From NCBI RefSeq assembly GCF_010500845.1, contig NZ_JAAAMI010000003.1, forward strand, positions 421,157 to 485,156: a DNA stretch of 64,000 bases. The letters are read 5' to 3'. A program made the translations under genes and the position numbers. The DNA comes from Flagellimonas sediminis. GTDB taxonomy: Bacteria; Bacteroidota; Bacteroidia; Flavobacteriales; Flavobacteriaceae. The notes under the pieces were generated by a model. That model was not told the origin of the DNA, searched no databases, and worked only from the letters and a program-made list of their open reading frames with translations. Shown here piece by piece: positions 8,776 to 17,203 of the stretch; the stretch's first letter is position 1, and each line of letters opens with the position of its first letter.

Positions 8776-11100
8776 TTGAAACATCTACTCTGGTTTTTTC
8801 TTGTGTGTTACCTTTCCGCATTTGGTCAAGAACAATTCATTTTAAAAGGAAAGGTTTTTGATGGTCAAGATAGGCCCATACCTATCGGCGACGTTTTGTT
8901 GTTCGATGCTAACAAGGAAAACTTAATTGTGTATACCACTTTGGTTGATGGGGTATTTCTGTTCAATAAAGTTTCCGAAGGGGAATTTTGGTTGGAAGTT
9001 TCTGCTTTGGGATATAAAAAGCATTCCCAACAATTGAATATGAGAGAAAACCGTGAGGTGTCCTTGCAGCTTGAAGAGGAAGTGACCGAGCTGGAGGATG
9101 TAGAAATAACGGCCTTGAAGAGTCCAATCACCAATGCCAACGGAAATTTGAAGATTGATGTGCAGAATCCCATTTTCTCTTCCATAGTAGACCCCTTGGA
9201 AGTGCTTTCAAAGCTGCCCAACATTCAAATTTCACCGGACAGGGAGTCCATTTCCGTTATTGCAAGGGGAACCCCACTGATTTATCTGGGGAACCAGCGC
9301 ATAACCTTGGATGAATTTTTGGGACTGTCGGTAGATAGTATGGAAAGCATAGAACTCATCAATAATCCATCGCCCAAATATGAGGCGGAGGGGCAGGCCG
9401 TGATTGTGATCCACCTCAAAAAGAATACGGACAAAGGAACTATGTTGACTCTCGGTGAAACGTTGTCCTTCAGACAGAACACCAACAATTATCTAAGTTC
9501 CAATGGAAGTTTTTCCAATGGAAAATGGAACCTACGCGGCAATCTCAATTATAATGCAATTGGGCAATGGGAAAGCAATACGTTTGCGTTTGCCATTCCG
9601 GAGGAGGACATTTATTCGGATTATCTGGTGCTTATTCCAGATAACCACAGGGTACAGGTCAACACGGGACTTGGGTTCTATTATCCCATTAACGATAGTG
9701 ATTACCTGTCTTTCAATACCACTTACCGATTGCAAACCGATGATGCCGATTTTGAGACGACCACCTTTGTGAGGGATGGAAACCAAGAAGACGAAGTACT
9801 ATCCGAACCCAAGAACGATAACCGTCGGCATTATTTTAGCGGTAATTTTAATTTCAACAAAAAGATAGCCGCTGATTGGAACCTGTTCACGGGAATCCAA
9901 TATTCGTCCTTCTCACAAAAATTGGATACCGATATTTTCAACAATTATAATGATGAGGGATTTTCTTTGGACCAGTCCAGGTACCAGGAGTACCAAATAG
10001 GGTCTCTGGCCGCCCGTATGGATGTGGAACATACGGTTTCCGAACATGTAAAAAGTGAATTTGGGGTGAGTTGGAACGAGGCGAGGGCCAATGCATATTC
10101 CAACGTGCTGCAAGTGGATCCACCGCAAGAAGAGGCCGTTGATTACGATTACAATGAAAAGCTGTATGCATCCTACTTGAACTTTAGTTCAAACCTCACT
10201 GACAAGCTAGACGTGAATATTGGGGCTCGGGTGGAACATAATGAAGTAAACGGTACCCTGAACAATGAAACCAGTCCTGCAATAAACAGAAAGAACACCA
10301 AAATTTTCCCGAAGGCTGGCCTCAATGTAAAGGTGGACAGCACCAAGACCTTTTCATTGAACTATTCCCGAAGCATTACCAGACCTGATTTTTCCCGTAC
10401 AAGCTCCGTTTCGGTTTTCATCAACCCGTTTTTGGAATCTACCAACAATATCAACCTGCTACCGACCATAACCCAGCGGATCTCTTCGAACCTGCAATGG
10501 AAAAGCAAGTCCTTTTTTCTGGAAGTGTATCAAAAGGAAAATCCATCATATTACGCCATCAGTTATGACCCGATGGATACGATAGCGACTTTATCACCGA
10601 TCAATCTGGAAAAGGAATCGGGTTTTTATGTGGGGGTCACCTTACCGTTTTCCTATAAGATATGGACATCCACTACTTCCGTGAGTTTTAATTACAATAA
10701 AAATAAAGATGCATCTGCCATTTTGACTACGGCCAAACCCTTTCTATATGCCTATACGGACCAACAATTAAAGGTGGCCAAGGATACCATTGTTTCTTTC
10801 GGGGGATGGATGATGACGGAGCGCAACGAAGGGGTGTATACCCGAAATGCCATGCTGGTGCTCAACGCTTCGGTCACAAAAACTTTTTTTAACAAGTTTC
10901 AATGTGCCATCCGTTTGAACGATATGACCAAAGCGATGAATTTTGAAGAAAGCTATGCCATTAACGGGGTAGAGGCCAACGGAACCTATTTTGCCGATGC
11001 CAGGGAAATTGCTTTTTCGATGAAATATACGTTTGGGGACAACGCCTCATCCAAGTTCAAAAACAAGGACGTGGATGATAATTTGGACCGGATTAAATAG
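8776..11100 (+). CDS. Outer-membrane beta-barrel protein with carboxypeptidase-like N-terminal domain
   Basis: This 774-residue protein has a signal ending in YLSAFGQ, an N-terminal carboxypeptidase-regulatory-like beta-sandwich (about 22-105), and a plug-like region (about 120-215). A long barrel with many aromatic-ended strands fills the rest. The order matches the TonB-receptor-like 'outer membrane beta-barrel family' (OMP_b-brl_3). The substrate is unknown, and I could not identify a convincing TonB box. TTG 8776 is used because no ATG occurs before residue 50 and the TTG start gives a perfect signal peptide. Its C-terminus runs past the last strand with a charged tail (KNKDVDDNLDRIK). 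It follows the membrane LuxR gene and converges on the decarboxylase gene, whose stop is 9 bases away. Confidence 0.8.
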   Translation: MKHLLWFFLVCYLSAFGQEQFILKGKVFDGQDRPIPIGDVLLFDANKENLIVYTTLVDGVFLFNKVSEGEFWLEVSALGYKKHSQQLNMRENREVSLQLEEEVTELEDVEITALKSPITNANGNLKIDVQNPIFSSIVDPLEVLSKLPNIQISPDRESISVIARGTPLIYLGNQRITLDEFLGLSVDSMESIELINNPSPKYEAEGQAVIVIHLKKNTDKGTMLTLGETLSFRQNTNNYLSSNGSFSNGKWNLRGNLNYNAIGQWESNTFAFAIPEEDIYSDYLVLIPDNHRVQVNTGLGFYYPINDSDYLSFNTTYRLQTDDADFETTTFVRDGNQEDEVLSEPKNDNRRHYFSGNFNFNKKIAADWNLFTGIQYSSFSQKLDTDIFNNYNDEGFSLDQSRYQEYQIGSLAARMDVEHTVSEHVKSEFGVSWNEARANAYSNVLQVDPPQEEAVDYDYNEKLYASYLNFSSNLTDKLDVNIGARVEHNEVNGTLNNETSPAINRKNTKIFPKAGLNVKVDSTKTFSLNYSRSITRPDFSRTSSVSVFINPFLESTNNINLLPTITQRISSNLQWKSKSFFLEVYQKENPSYYAISYDPMDTIATLSPINLEKESGFYVGVTLPFSYKIWTSTTSVSFNYNKNKDASAILTTAKPFLYAYTDQQLKVAKDTIVSFGGWMMTERNEGVYTRNAMLVLNASVTKTFFNKFQCAIRLNDMTKAMNFEESYAINGVEANGTYFADAREIAFSMKYTFGDNASSKFKNKDVDDNLDRIK

Positions 11101-11108
11101 GAGATAGA

Positions 11109-12557
11109 TCAGCTTACGGTCATCTGTTCCTCAATTTCCATGGCAAAGGTTTTACAGAGATCCAAAGTTTCCGTTACATCGTCCATGGTAGTTCTTGGAT
11201 TGATCAAGCACATCCGCAACACCACCTGATTGTTGAGGATGGTGGTGACCAACAGCGCCTTTCGGGATTCCACCACTTTGTGGGAAATGTATTGGTTGAT
11301 CTCATCCAGTTCTTTCTCGCTGTAGTTTTGTTTTATGGGGTTGTACCTAAAATTGATGACCGCCAAGGTGGCAGGGAACACTACTTCCCAGCTTTTGCTG
11401 CCCCTCAACAGGTTTTCCACCTCTTCCGCTAGGTCAATATTGTAGGTAATGGCATCCCTAAATTCCTTTAAACCAAAGGTTTTTAAGGACATGTAAAATT
11501 TAAGCGCCCTGAATCTTCGGGTGAGCTGGATACCGTGGTCGTAAAAATTGATTTCGGAAGTGTTGCCCTCAATATCACGTAGGTATTCCGGTTTTTCGGT
11601 GAAGGTATGGCTCAGATCTTTGTGGTTACGCACCAACAAACACCCCATTTCATAGGGTTGATAAAACCATTTGTGGGGATCAACGGTCAGGGAATCGGCC
11701 TTTTCAATGCCCTTCAGCACATGTTTGCCTTTGGCTGATAAAACGGCGGCACCTCCATAGGCTCCATCAATATGGAACCAAATATCTTCCTTTTTGCAAA
11801 TTTTGGACAATTCTGGCAATGGATCAACGGTACCGGTGTTGGTGGTTCCTGCGGAAGCGATCAGGCAAAAAGGGTGCAAACCTTCCAAGCGGTCTTTGGC
11901 GATACAATTTTTCAATTTGTTCAGCGCAAACTTGAACTCATTGTCGGTAGGAATGATCCGGATCTGTTCCTTTTTGAATCCCAAGACCCTAATGGCCTTG
12001 ATGTTGGAAGAATGTGCCTGATCGGATAGATAGATGATCGCTTTTGAAAAATCGTCCCCGCATTTGATCCTTCGGGCAGTTGCTACGGCCGTCAGGTTGG
12101 CCATGGAGCCGCCACTGGTGAAAATACCCCCTCCTTTTTTCTTCGGAAAACCAAAGATTTTCAACAACCATTGAATGGTCACGATTTCCAATTCTGCGGC
12201 AGCAGGACCGATGGACCATCCACCTGAAAAAATGTTGTAGCCCGTGGCCAAGGCGTCTGCCATGACACTGACGTAGTTGCTGGGGCCCGGAACAAAGGAA
12301 AACGACCTCGGATGGGCCATGTTGGCGGTGTTGGTCATTACCTTTTCGAGAACAAATTCCAAAACCTTTGAAGCATCCATGCCACTTTCAGGGGCTTCTT
12401 CCAAAAACAGGTTGTCCATTTCTTCCCGCGACCCAAAGGCTACCGGGAATTTTTCATGTTGGGTATGGTGGTGCTCCACAATGGCATCCACAATCTGGTA
12501 GCCATACTTTTGCATTTCTTCTTTGGAAAGTTCCAATCTTGCGGTGTTCTTCTTCAT
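11109..12557 (-). CDS. PLP-dependent amino-acid decarboxylase (group II, aromatic/Glu type)
   Basis: The 482-residue protein is a group II pyridoxal-phosphate decarboxylase. The PLP-binding lysine is K296 in the signature TVDPHKW. FTSGGSMANL, SDQAHSS and WFHIDGAYGG form the cofactor pocket. Family members decarboxylate aromatic amino acids, glutamate, aspartate or 2,4-diaminobutyrate, and the substrate cannot be fixed from motifs alone. It is cytosolic, with no signal. It is transcribed divergently from the globin gene at 12687. A TATTTTTG element lies upstream on the same strand. Confidence 0.88.
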   Translation of the reverse strand: MKKNTARLELSKEEMQKYGYQIVDAIVEHHHTQHEKFPVAFGSREEMDNLFLEEAPESGMDASKVLEFVLEKVMTNTANMAHPRSFSFVPGPSNYVSVMADALATGYNIFSGGWSIGPAAAELEIVTIQWLLKIFGFPKKKGGGIFTSGGSMANLTAVATARRIKCGDDFSKAIIYLSDQAHSSNIKAIRVLGFKKEQIRIIPTDNEFKFALNKLKNCIAKDRLEGLHPFCLIASAGTTNTGTVDPLPELSKICKKEDIWFHIDGAYGGAAVLSAKGKHVLKGIEKADSLTVDPHKWFYQPYEMGCLLVRNHKDLSHTFTEKPEYLRDIEGNTSEINFYDHGIQLTRRFRALKFYMSLKTFGLKEFRDAITYNIDLAEEVENLLRGSKSWEVVFPATLAVINFRYNPIKQNYSEKELDEINQYISHKVVESRKALLVTTILNNQVVLRMCLINPRTTMDDVTETLDLCKTFAMEIEEQMTVS

Positions 12558-12579
12558 ACGCCCTGTTTCAGTTGGACTG

Positions 12580-12587
12580 CAAAAATA
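12580..12587 (-). promoter_or_regulatory. Candidate -7 element of the decarboxylase gene
   Basis: Read on the minus strand this is TATTTTTG followed by CA, an exact fit to the Bacteroidota -7 consensus TAnnTTTG. It lies 22 bases before the decarboxylase start. No TTG is found at the expected -33 distance, so support rests on the -7 box only. Confidence 0.4.
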
Positions 12588-12686
12588 TCACATTTGGAAT
12601 GGCTGGAAACTGGAAAGACCAGAAATATGTTTTTTGGGGCAGTAATGCTACCTTTACCAATGGTACACCCAAGGATGGTATTTGTT

Positions 12687-13088
12687 ATGGAAAAACAGGA
12701 TATAGTGGACAGGCAAGGTATCTCGTTGTTAGTGCATCGCTTTTATGAAAAAGTACGCGCAGATGAGGAAATAGGCCATTTTTTTAATGAAACGATTACT
12801 GATTGGCACGAACACATGGAAAAGTTGACCGATTTTTGGGAAATGAACCTGTTCTTTGCCCAAAAATACAAAGGGAACCCCATTCAAGTCCATGCAGAGT
12901 TGGATAAGGATATGGGCGGAACCATTGATAATTACCATTTTGGGATATGGCTCAGGCATTGGTTTGCTACGTTAGAAACCTATTTTAGTGGGCCAAATAC
13001 TGAAAAAGCAAAACAAAGGGCGAGAAACATCAGTACCCGAATGTTTGTTGGGATATATGAGCAGCGTAAACGGGACGGGGTCCTTTAA
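12687..13088 (+). CDS. Group III truncated hemoglobin
   Basis: The 133-residue protein is a group III truncated hemoglobin (2-on-2 globin). Typical features are FYEKVRADEEIGHFF near the N-terminus, TDFWEMNLF in the E-helix region, and KGNPIQVH with the proximal heme ligand at H69, then WLRHWFATLE. These proteins bind O2 or NO, and the physiological role in this group is not known. An open frame extends upstream to 12456, but that part overlaps the divergent decarboxylase gene and is not globin-like. ATG 12687 therefore fits the family start, with ATG 12675 as an alternative. It converges on gldA, 11 bases away. Confidence 0.88.
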   Translation: MEKQDIVDRQGISLLVHRFYEKVRADEEIGHFFNETITDWHEHMEKLTDFWEMNLFFAQKYKGNPIQVHAELDKDMGGTIDNYHFGIWLRHWFATLETYFSGPNTEKAKQRARNISTRMFVGIYEQRKRDGVL

Positions 13089-13099
13089 TATTCCAAAAA

Positions 13100-13993
13100 T
13101 TAACGGGTAAGTTCCGTAAAAAGACTTTCCAAATTTTTGTTCTTTCTGCTTAACTGTAAAGTTTTCAATTGGTTGTCATGCGCAAAATCGAAAACGGCTG
13201 GGCGCATATCGTTCGTGGTATTGAAAGTGAGTTCATACACAAATCCCCCGGTATTGGTCACCTTGGAGATATGGGGCAATTGTTGCAATAATTGCTCCTC
13301 CACACGGTAGTCGAACTCCACCTCAATAATCTGTTCCTCGGCTTCACGGAGTTCTTCCAATTTTTTATCGGCTACCAATTGTCCTTTATTGATGATGATG
13401 ACACGATCGCACACGGCTTCCACCTCTTTCATGATATGGGTGGATAGGAGAATGGTCTTTTCCTTACCAATATCGCGGATCAATTTGCGTATTTCGATGA
13501 GTTGGTTGGGGTCAAGGCCGGTGGTAGGTTCGTCCAAGATCAATACCTCGGGATCGTGGAGCAGGGCCGCAGCCAAACCAACACGCTGTCGATATCCTTT
13601 GGACAGTTGTCCAATTTTTTTGTGGGCTTCGGGAGTGAGGCCGGTCTTTTCAATTACTTCCGCGATCTTCGACTTGGGCACATGGTACACATCGGCATTA
13701 AAGGCAAGATATTCCTTTACATACATTTCCAAATACAATGGGTTGTGTTCAGGTAGGTAACCGATGCTTTTTTGTACATCCCGTTCGGATTTCAACACAT
13801 CGAACCCGTTAACTTCCGCATCGCCACTATCCGCTTTATAATAGGTGGTCAATATCCGCATCATGGTAGATTTACCTGCCCCATTGGGACCTAAAAAACC
13901 CACTACTTCCCCCTTTTTGATAGAGAAGGATACGTTGTTCAATGCTATTTGAGGGCCGAAGGTTTTGGTGATGTTCTGAACGGTGATGGACAT
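13100..13993 (-). CDS. gldA: Gliding-motility ABC transporter ATP-binding protein GldA
   Basis: The 297-residue ATPase has Walker A GPNGAGKS (35-42), the ABC signature LSKGYRQR, Walker B VLILDEP and the H-loop STHIMKE. The length and the C-terminal part after the ATPase core (ending SRKNKNLESLFTELTR) match GldA, the ATPase that works with GldF and GldG in flavobacterial gliding. gldF and gldG are not in this window, which is usual because gldA is often separate. In some gliding flavobacteria this transporter is dispensable, so the role in motility is inferred. A strong promoter match lies upstream at 14013-14044. Confidence 0.88.
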   Translation of the reverse strand: MSITVQNITKTFGPQIALNNVSFSIKKGEVVGFLGPNGAGKSTMMRILTTYYKADSGDAEVNGFDVLKSERDVQKSIGYLPEHNPLYLEMYVKEYLAFNADVYHVPKSKIAEVIEKTGLTPEAHKKIGQLSKGYRQRVGLAAALLHDPEVLILDEPTTGLDPNQLIEIRKLIRDIGKEKTILLSTHIMKEVEAVCDRVIIINKGQLVADKKLEELREAEEQIIEVEFDYRVEEQLLQQLPHISKVTNTGGFVYELTFNTTNDMRPAVFDFAHDNQLKTLQLSRKNKNLESLFTELTR

Positions 13994-14012
13994 GCCATTG
14001 GATTTGATTGTT

Positions 14013-14044
14013 CAAAAATACACTTTTAGAAATATCGTTGACAA
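14013..14044 (-). promoter_or_regulatory. Promoter of gldA
   Basis: On the minus strand there is TTG (14044-14042), a 21-base spacer, then TATTTTTG (14020-14013). This fits the Bacteroidota pattern TTG-N17-23-TAnnTTTG exactly, 20 bases before the gldA start codon. Confidence 0.6.
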
Positions 14045-14182
14045 CACATGATGTAATAGTACCAGTTTTTGGGCAATCGGTTTAAGAACATGTAAATTCT
14101 TAAAAAAGATGGTTTTCTGCATGGTAAAATGCAACGAAATCTTCCAATTTGAAAAAAATCAAAAAAAAATTAAGGAAAGCTG

Positions 14183-14210
14183 TTGTTTTCGGATGGATTG
14201 GCTAAATTAG
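14183..14210 (+). promoter_or_regulatory. Promoter of the aromatic amino-acid operon leader
   Basis: TTG (14183-14185), a 17-base spacer and TAAATTAG (14203-14210, one mismatch to TAnnTTTG) would start transcription about a dozen bases before the leader-peptide ATG at 14229. Position and spacing fit; the -7 box is not perfect. The stretch 14045-14182 holds nothing else I can recognise. Confidence 0.55.
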
Positions 14211-14228
14211 CCGAGATTTTATTACGAG

Positions 14229-14300
14229 ATGACAAATACGTATTTCTGGAACGGTTTCTATTTTTACTTCTTTTTTAAGAGAGGTGCGGGACTGTTGTGA
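14229..14300 (+). CDS. Aromatic leader peptide of the pheA operon attenuator
   Basis: This is a 23-codon frame from ATG 14229 to TGA 14298-14300. Codons 5-16 encode Y-F-W-N-G-F-Y-F-Y-F-F-F, and ten of the 23 residues are aromatic. It is placed between a promoter and a terminator directly before pheA, as in leader-peptide (pheL/trpL-type) attenuation. Bases 14287-14293 (CGGGACT), within codons 20-22, are exactly complementary to AGTCCCG at 14329-14335 in the left arm of the terminator. A ribosome stalled at the aromatic codons would leave that antiterminator pairing free. A ribosome reaching the stop codon would cover it and allow termination. The peptide itself probably has no other role. The arrangement is seen directly and the regulation is inferred. 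Confidence 0.88.
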   Translation: MTNTYFWNGFYFYFFFKRGAGLL

Positions 14301-14328
14301 ATGCGTTTAAAGTATAACCAATACATAA

Positions 14329-14358
14329 AGTCCCGATACAAATCGGGGCTTTTTTTTT
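14329..14358 (+). terminator. Attenuator terminator before pheA
   Basis: A nine-pair stem AGTCCCGAT / ATCGGGGCT (one G-U pair) with loop ACAA is followed by nine T residues. It ends 3 bases before the pheA start codon, so it can only act on operon read-through. Its left arm can pair alternatively with CGGGACT inside the leader peptide gene (14287-14293). Confidence 0.9.
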
Positions 14359-14361
14359 GCA

Positions 14362-15192
14362 ATGGGTTTAAAAATAGCCATTCAGGGAATTAAAGGTTCC
14401 AACCACCATAAGGTGGCCACGGATTTTTTTGGAAACGACATCGAATTATTGGAATGCAGTTCTTTTGATGCCATCATCGACCATTTGTTGACAGGGATGG
14501 CGGACAAAGGTGTTATGGCCATTGAAAATTCTATTGCAGGTTCCATCATCCCCAATTACAATCTGGTGTACCATAATAAGATCCACATCATAGGGGAACA
14601 TTATTTGAACATCCACCATCATCTTATGGTACTCAAAGGCAGGACTTTTGAGGATATAAAGGAAGTGCATTCCCATCCGATGGCGTTGCTGCAATGCAAG
14701 GAATTTTTTAGGGCCCATCCCCACATAAAATTGGTGGAAAGTGCAGATACTGCCGAAACTGCAAAGCTCATCAAAGAGAAAAAATTGAAGCATATTGCGG
14801 CCATTGCCCCAAAAATGGCAGCTGAGTTATATGGTTTGGACATCATTGCGGATAATATCCAGACCATAGTGAACAACGCAACACGGTTCATTATCCTTAA
14901 AAAACAGAATAAGGTGTTGCCCAAAGAAGAGATCGATAAGGCCTCCTTGCGCTTCATTACCGATCACAAAAGGGGAAGTTTGGCCACGGTCTTGAACGTC
15001 ATGAGCGATTGCAATATGAACCTTACCAAAATACAGTCGCTTCCAGTTATTGAAACACCTTGGAAATATGCCTTTTTTGTGGACATGACCTTTGAGAAAT
15101 ATGAACAATTTGCGAAAGCAAAATCCCTGTTGGAGATTATGGCGGAGGATTTTCAGGTGTTGGGCGAGTACAAAAATGCATTGTTACCATGA
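14362..15192 (+). CDS. pheA: Prephenate dehydratase
   Basis: The 276-residue protein converts prephenate to phenylpyruvate. It is monofunctional, with no chorismate mutase domain at the N-terminus. The catalytic TRF motif is at 174-176 (NNATRFIIL), AIENSIAGSI is in the substrate region, and a C-terminal ACT domain (about 196-270) contains IQSLP, the Phe-binding region of feedback-inhibited enzymes. The N-terminal motif reads QGIKGSNHH instead of the usual G-x-x-G-T-[FY]-[ST], probably a lineage variant. It is the first gene of the aromatic operon and lies directly after the attenuator. The next gene overlaps by ATGA. Confidence 0.93.
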   Translation: MGLKIAIQGIKGSNHHKVATDFFGNDIELLECSSFDAIIDHLLTGMADKGVMAIENSIAGSIIPNYNLVYHNKIHIIGEHYLNIHHHLMVLKGRTFEDIKEVHSHPMALLQCKEFFRAHPHIKLVESADTAETAKLIKEKKLKHIAAIAPKMAAELYGLDIIADNIQTIVNNATRFIILKKQNKVLPKEEIDKASLRFITDHKRGSLATVLNVMSDCNMNLTKIQSLPVIETPWKYAFFVDMTFEKYEQFAKAKSLLEIMAEDFQVLGEYKNALLP

Positions 15193-16331
15193 TTACTGCA
15201 GAAAGATTACATAGCGTACAGGAATACTACTTTTCCAAAAAATTGAGAGAGGTAAGGGGATTAATCAACCAAGGAAAACCCATCATCAACATGGGGATCG
15301 GGAGTCCTGATCTGGCACCATCACCAAAGGTGTTGGAAACCTTGCGGGATTGCATTACCGATGCAGGGGCCCATCAATACCAGAGTTACCAAGGGTTGCC
15401 AGAACTCAGGGAGGCGATCGCCGATTTTTACCAACAAAAATTTGGGGTAAGTGTGGATCCATCCACCGAAATTTTACCCTTAATGGGGTCCAAGGAAGGC
15501 ATCATGCACATCAGTATGGCATTTTTGAATGTGGGGGATGAAGTGCTGTTGCCCAATCCAGGTTATCCCACCTATGCCTCTGTAACCAATTTGGTTGAAG
15601 CAGTACCAGTTACCTATGATCTTACGGAAGAAAATGGATGGTTCCCTGATCTGGATGCATTGTCCCAAAAAGACCTGTCCAAAGTAAAATTGATGTGGAT
15701 TAGCTACCCGCATATGCCAACAGGGGCAACCGCAACTTTGGAACAACTGGAGTCTTTGGTGGCCTTTGCCAAAAAACATGACATTCTTTTGGTGAACGAC
15801 AATCCGTACAGCTTTGTACTGTCCAACAATCCAACCAGTATTTTGTCCATTGAAGGGGCAAAGGAATGCACCTTGGAACTGAACAGTTTGAGCAAGACCT
15901 TCAACATGGCCGGCTGGCGTGTGGGAATGGTGTTGGGGAGCGAGGAGCATATCAATGCGGTACTCAAAGTGAAGAGCAATATGGATTCAGGGATGTTCTA
16001 CGGCATCCAAAAAGGAGCTGTTGTGGCGTTGCAAAGTGGCCCCGAATGGTTTGAGGAATTGGATCAGGTGTATACCAAAAGAAGGGAATTGATGTTCCAA
16101 TTGGCTGATAAATTGGGCTGTACCTATGATAAAAATGCCGTGGGCATGTTCGTTTGGTGCAAATTGCCCGAAGGTTCACTTTCATCAGAGGCATTTATCG
16201 ATAACGTCTTGTATGAAAAGGACATATTCATTGCGCCGGGTACCATTTTCGGTAGTAATGGTGAGGGATACATCCGATTCTCACTTTGTGTAAAGGAGGA
16301 AAAAATCAAGGAAGCCATAGCAAGATTTTAG
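15189..16331 (+). CDS. Class I/II PLP aminotransferase of the aromatic operon
   Basis: The 380-residue fold-type I aminotransferase has NPGYPTY, the PLP-contacting NDNPYS and the lysine in NSLSKTFNMAGWR, followed by GWRVG. Because it sits between prephenate dehydratase and prephenate dehydrogenase, and its start overlaps the pheA stop (ATGA), it probably transaminates phenylpyruvate and 4-hydroxyphenylpyruvate to Phe and Tyr. Sequence alone would also allow aspartate, alanine or LL-diaminopimelate aminotransferase activity. The substrate is therefore an inference from operon context. Confidence 0.88.
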   Translation: MITAERLHSVQEYYFSKKLREVRGLINQGKPIINMGIGSPDLAPSPKVLETLRDCITDAGAHQYQSYQGLPELREAIADFYQQKFGVSVDPSTEILPLMGSKEGIMHISMAFLNVGDEVLLPNPGYPTYASVTNLVEAVPVTYDLTEENGWFPDLDALSQKDLSKVKLMWISYPHMPTGATATLEQLESLVAFAKKHDILLVNDNPYSFVLSNNPTSILSIEGAKECTLELNSLSKTFNMAGWRVGMVLGSEEHINAVLKVKSNMDSGMFYGIQKGAVVALQSGPEWFEELDQVYTKRRELMFQLADKLGCTYDKNAVGMFVWCKLPEGSLSSEAFIDNVLYEKDIFIAPGTIFGSNGEGYIRFSLCVKEEKIKEAIARF

Positions 16332-16334
16332 ATC

Positions 16335-17195
16335 ATGAAGGTAGCAGTAATCGGAATAGGATTGATTGGGGGCTCATTTGCAAGGGATGTGAAAAAATTA
16401 CATCCTGAGGTCACCATTGTAGGGTTGGACAAGAACCAGACCCATTTGGATGAGGCCATGGCACTTCAGATCATTGATGAAAAAGGGAATTTGGATGGTT
16501 TGTCGGATGCCGATATGGTCTATGTAAGTGTTCCTGTAAATGCGATGGTGCACGAACTGCCCAAAATTTTGGATGCCGTGGGCGATAACACCGTGGTGAT
16601 GGACGCTGGCTCAACCAAAAGATTAATCTGCGAAAGTGTGGCAGAACATCCCAAACGACGAAATTTTATGGCTTGCCACCCCATTGCAGGTACTGAATTT
16701 TCAGGTCCATCTGCCGCTTTGGAAGGTTTGTACGACGGCAAGACCATGATCATTTGTGAGGTGGAAAAAACGGCCTTCAAACTTCAGGAAAGGGCCTTGG
16801 CCATTTTTCAGGAAATAGGCATGCGCATCCGGTATATGAATCCTGAAGCGCACGACAAGCACATCGCTTACGTATCCCATTTATCACACATCAGTTCATT
16901 TATGTTGGGAAAGACGGTTATCGAAAAAGAAAAGAATGAGCGTGATATTTTTGACATGGCGGGATCGGGTTTTGAGAGTACGGTGCGTTTGGCAAAAAGT
17001 TCACCGGACATGTGGACACCCATATTTGAACAGAACAAGGACAATGTAGTAGAGACTTTGGAAGAGTATATCCAAAACCTGACCACTTTCAAACAGTTGT
17101 TGGAGAACAACGATTTTGAAAATGTCCACTTAGAAATGAGCAATACCAATAAAATAAAACAAATACTTAAAGGAATTCCACTTACAAAAAAATAG
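16335..17195 (+). CDS. tyrA: Prephenate dehydrogenase
   Basis: The 286-residue protein has the NAD-binding motif GIGLIGGSFARD at the N-terminus, MDAGSTK, and the ACHPIAGTEFSG motif with the catalytic histidine of TyrA, followed by the all-helical dimerisation domain. It oxidatively decarboxylates prephenate to 4-hydroxyphenylpyruvate on the way to tyrosine. There is no ACT or chorismate mutase domain. It starts 3 bases after the aminotransferase gene and is followed within 9 bases by the DAHP synthase gene, so it is fully embedded in the operon. Confidence 0.93.
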   Translation: MKVAVIGIGLIGGSFARDVKKLHPEVTIVGLDKNQTHLDEAMALQIIDEKGNLDGLSDADMVYVSVPVNAMVHELPKILDAVGDNTVVMDAGSTKRLICESVAEHPKRRNFMACHPIAGTEFSGPSAALEGLYDGKTMIICEVEKTAFKLQERALAIFQEIGMRIRYMNPEAHDKHIAYVSHLSHISSFMLGKTVIEKEKNERDIFDMAGSGFESTVRLAKSSPDMWTPIFEQNKDNVVETLEEYIQNLTTFKQLLENNDFENVHLEMSNTNKIKQILKGIPLTKK

Positions 17196-17203
17196 GAAGC
17201 ATT

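Noticed and set aside
12456..12686. N-terminal extension of the globin gene
   Set aside because: It overlaps the 5' end and promoter of the divergent decarboxylase gene, and the family start fits ATG 12687.
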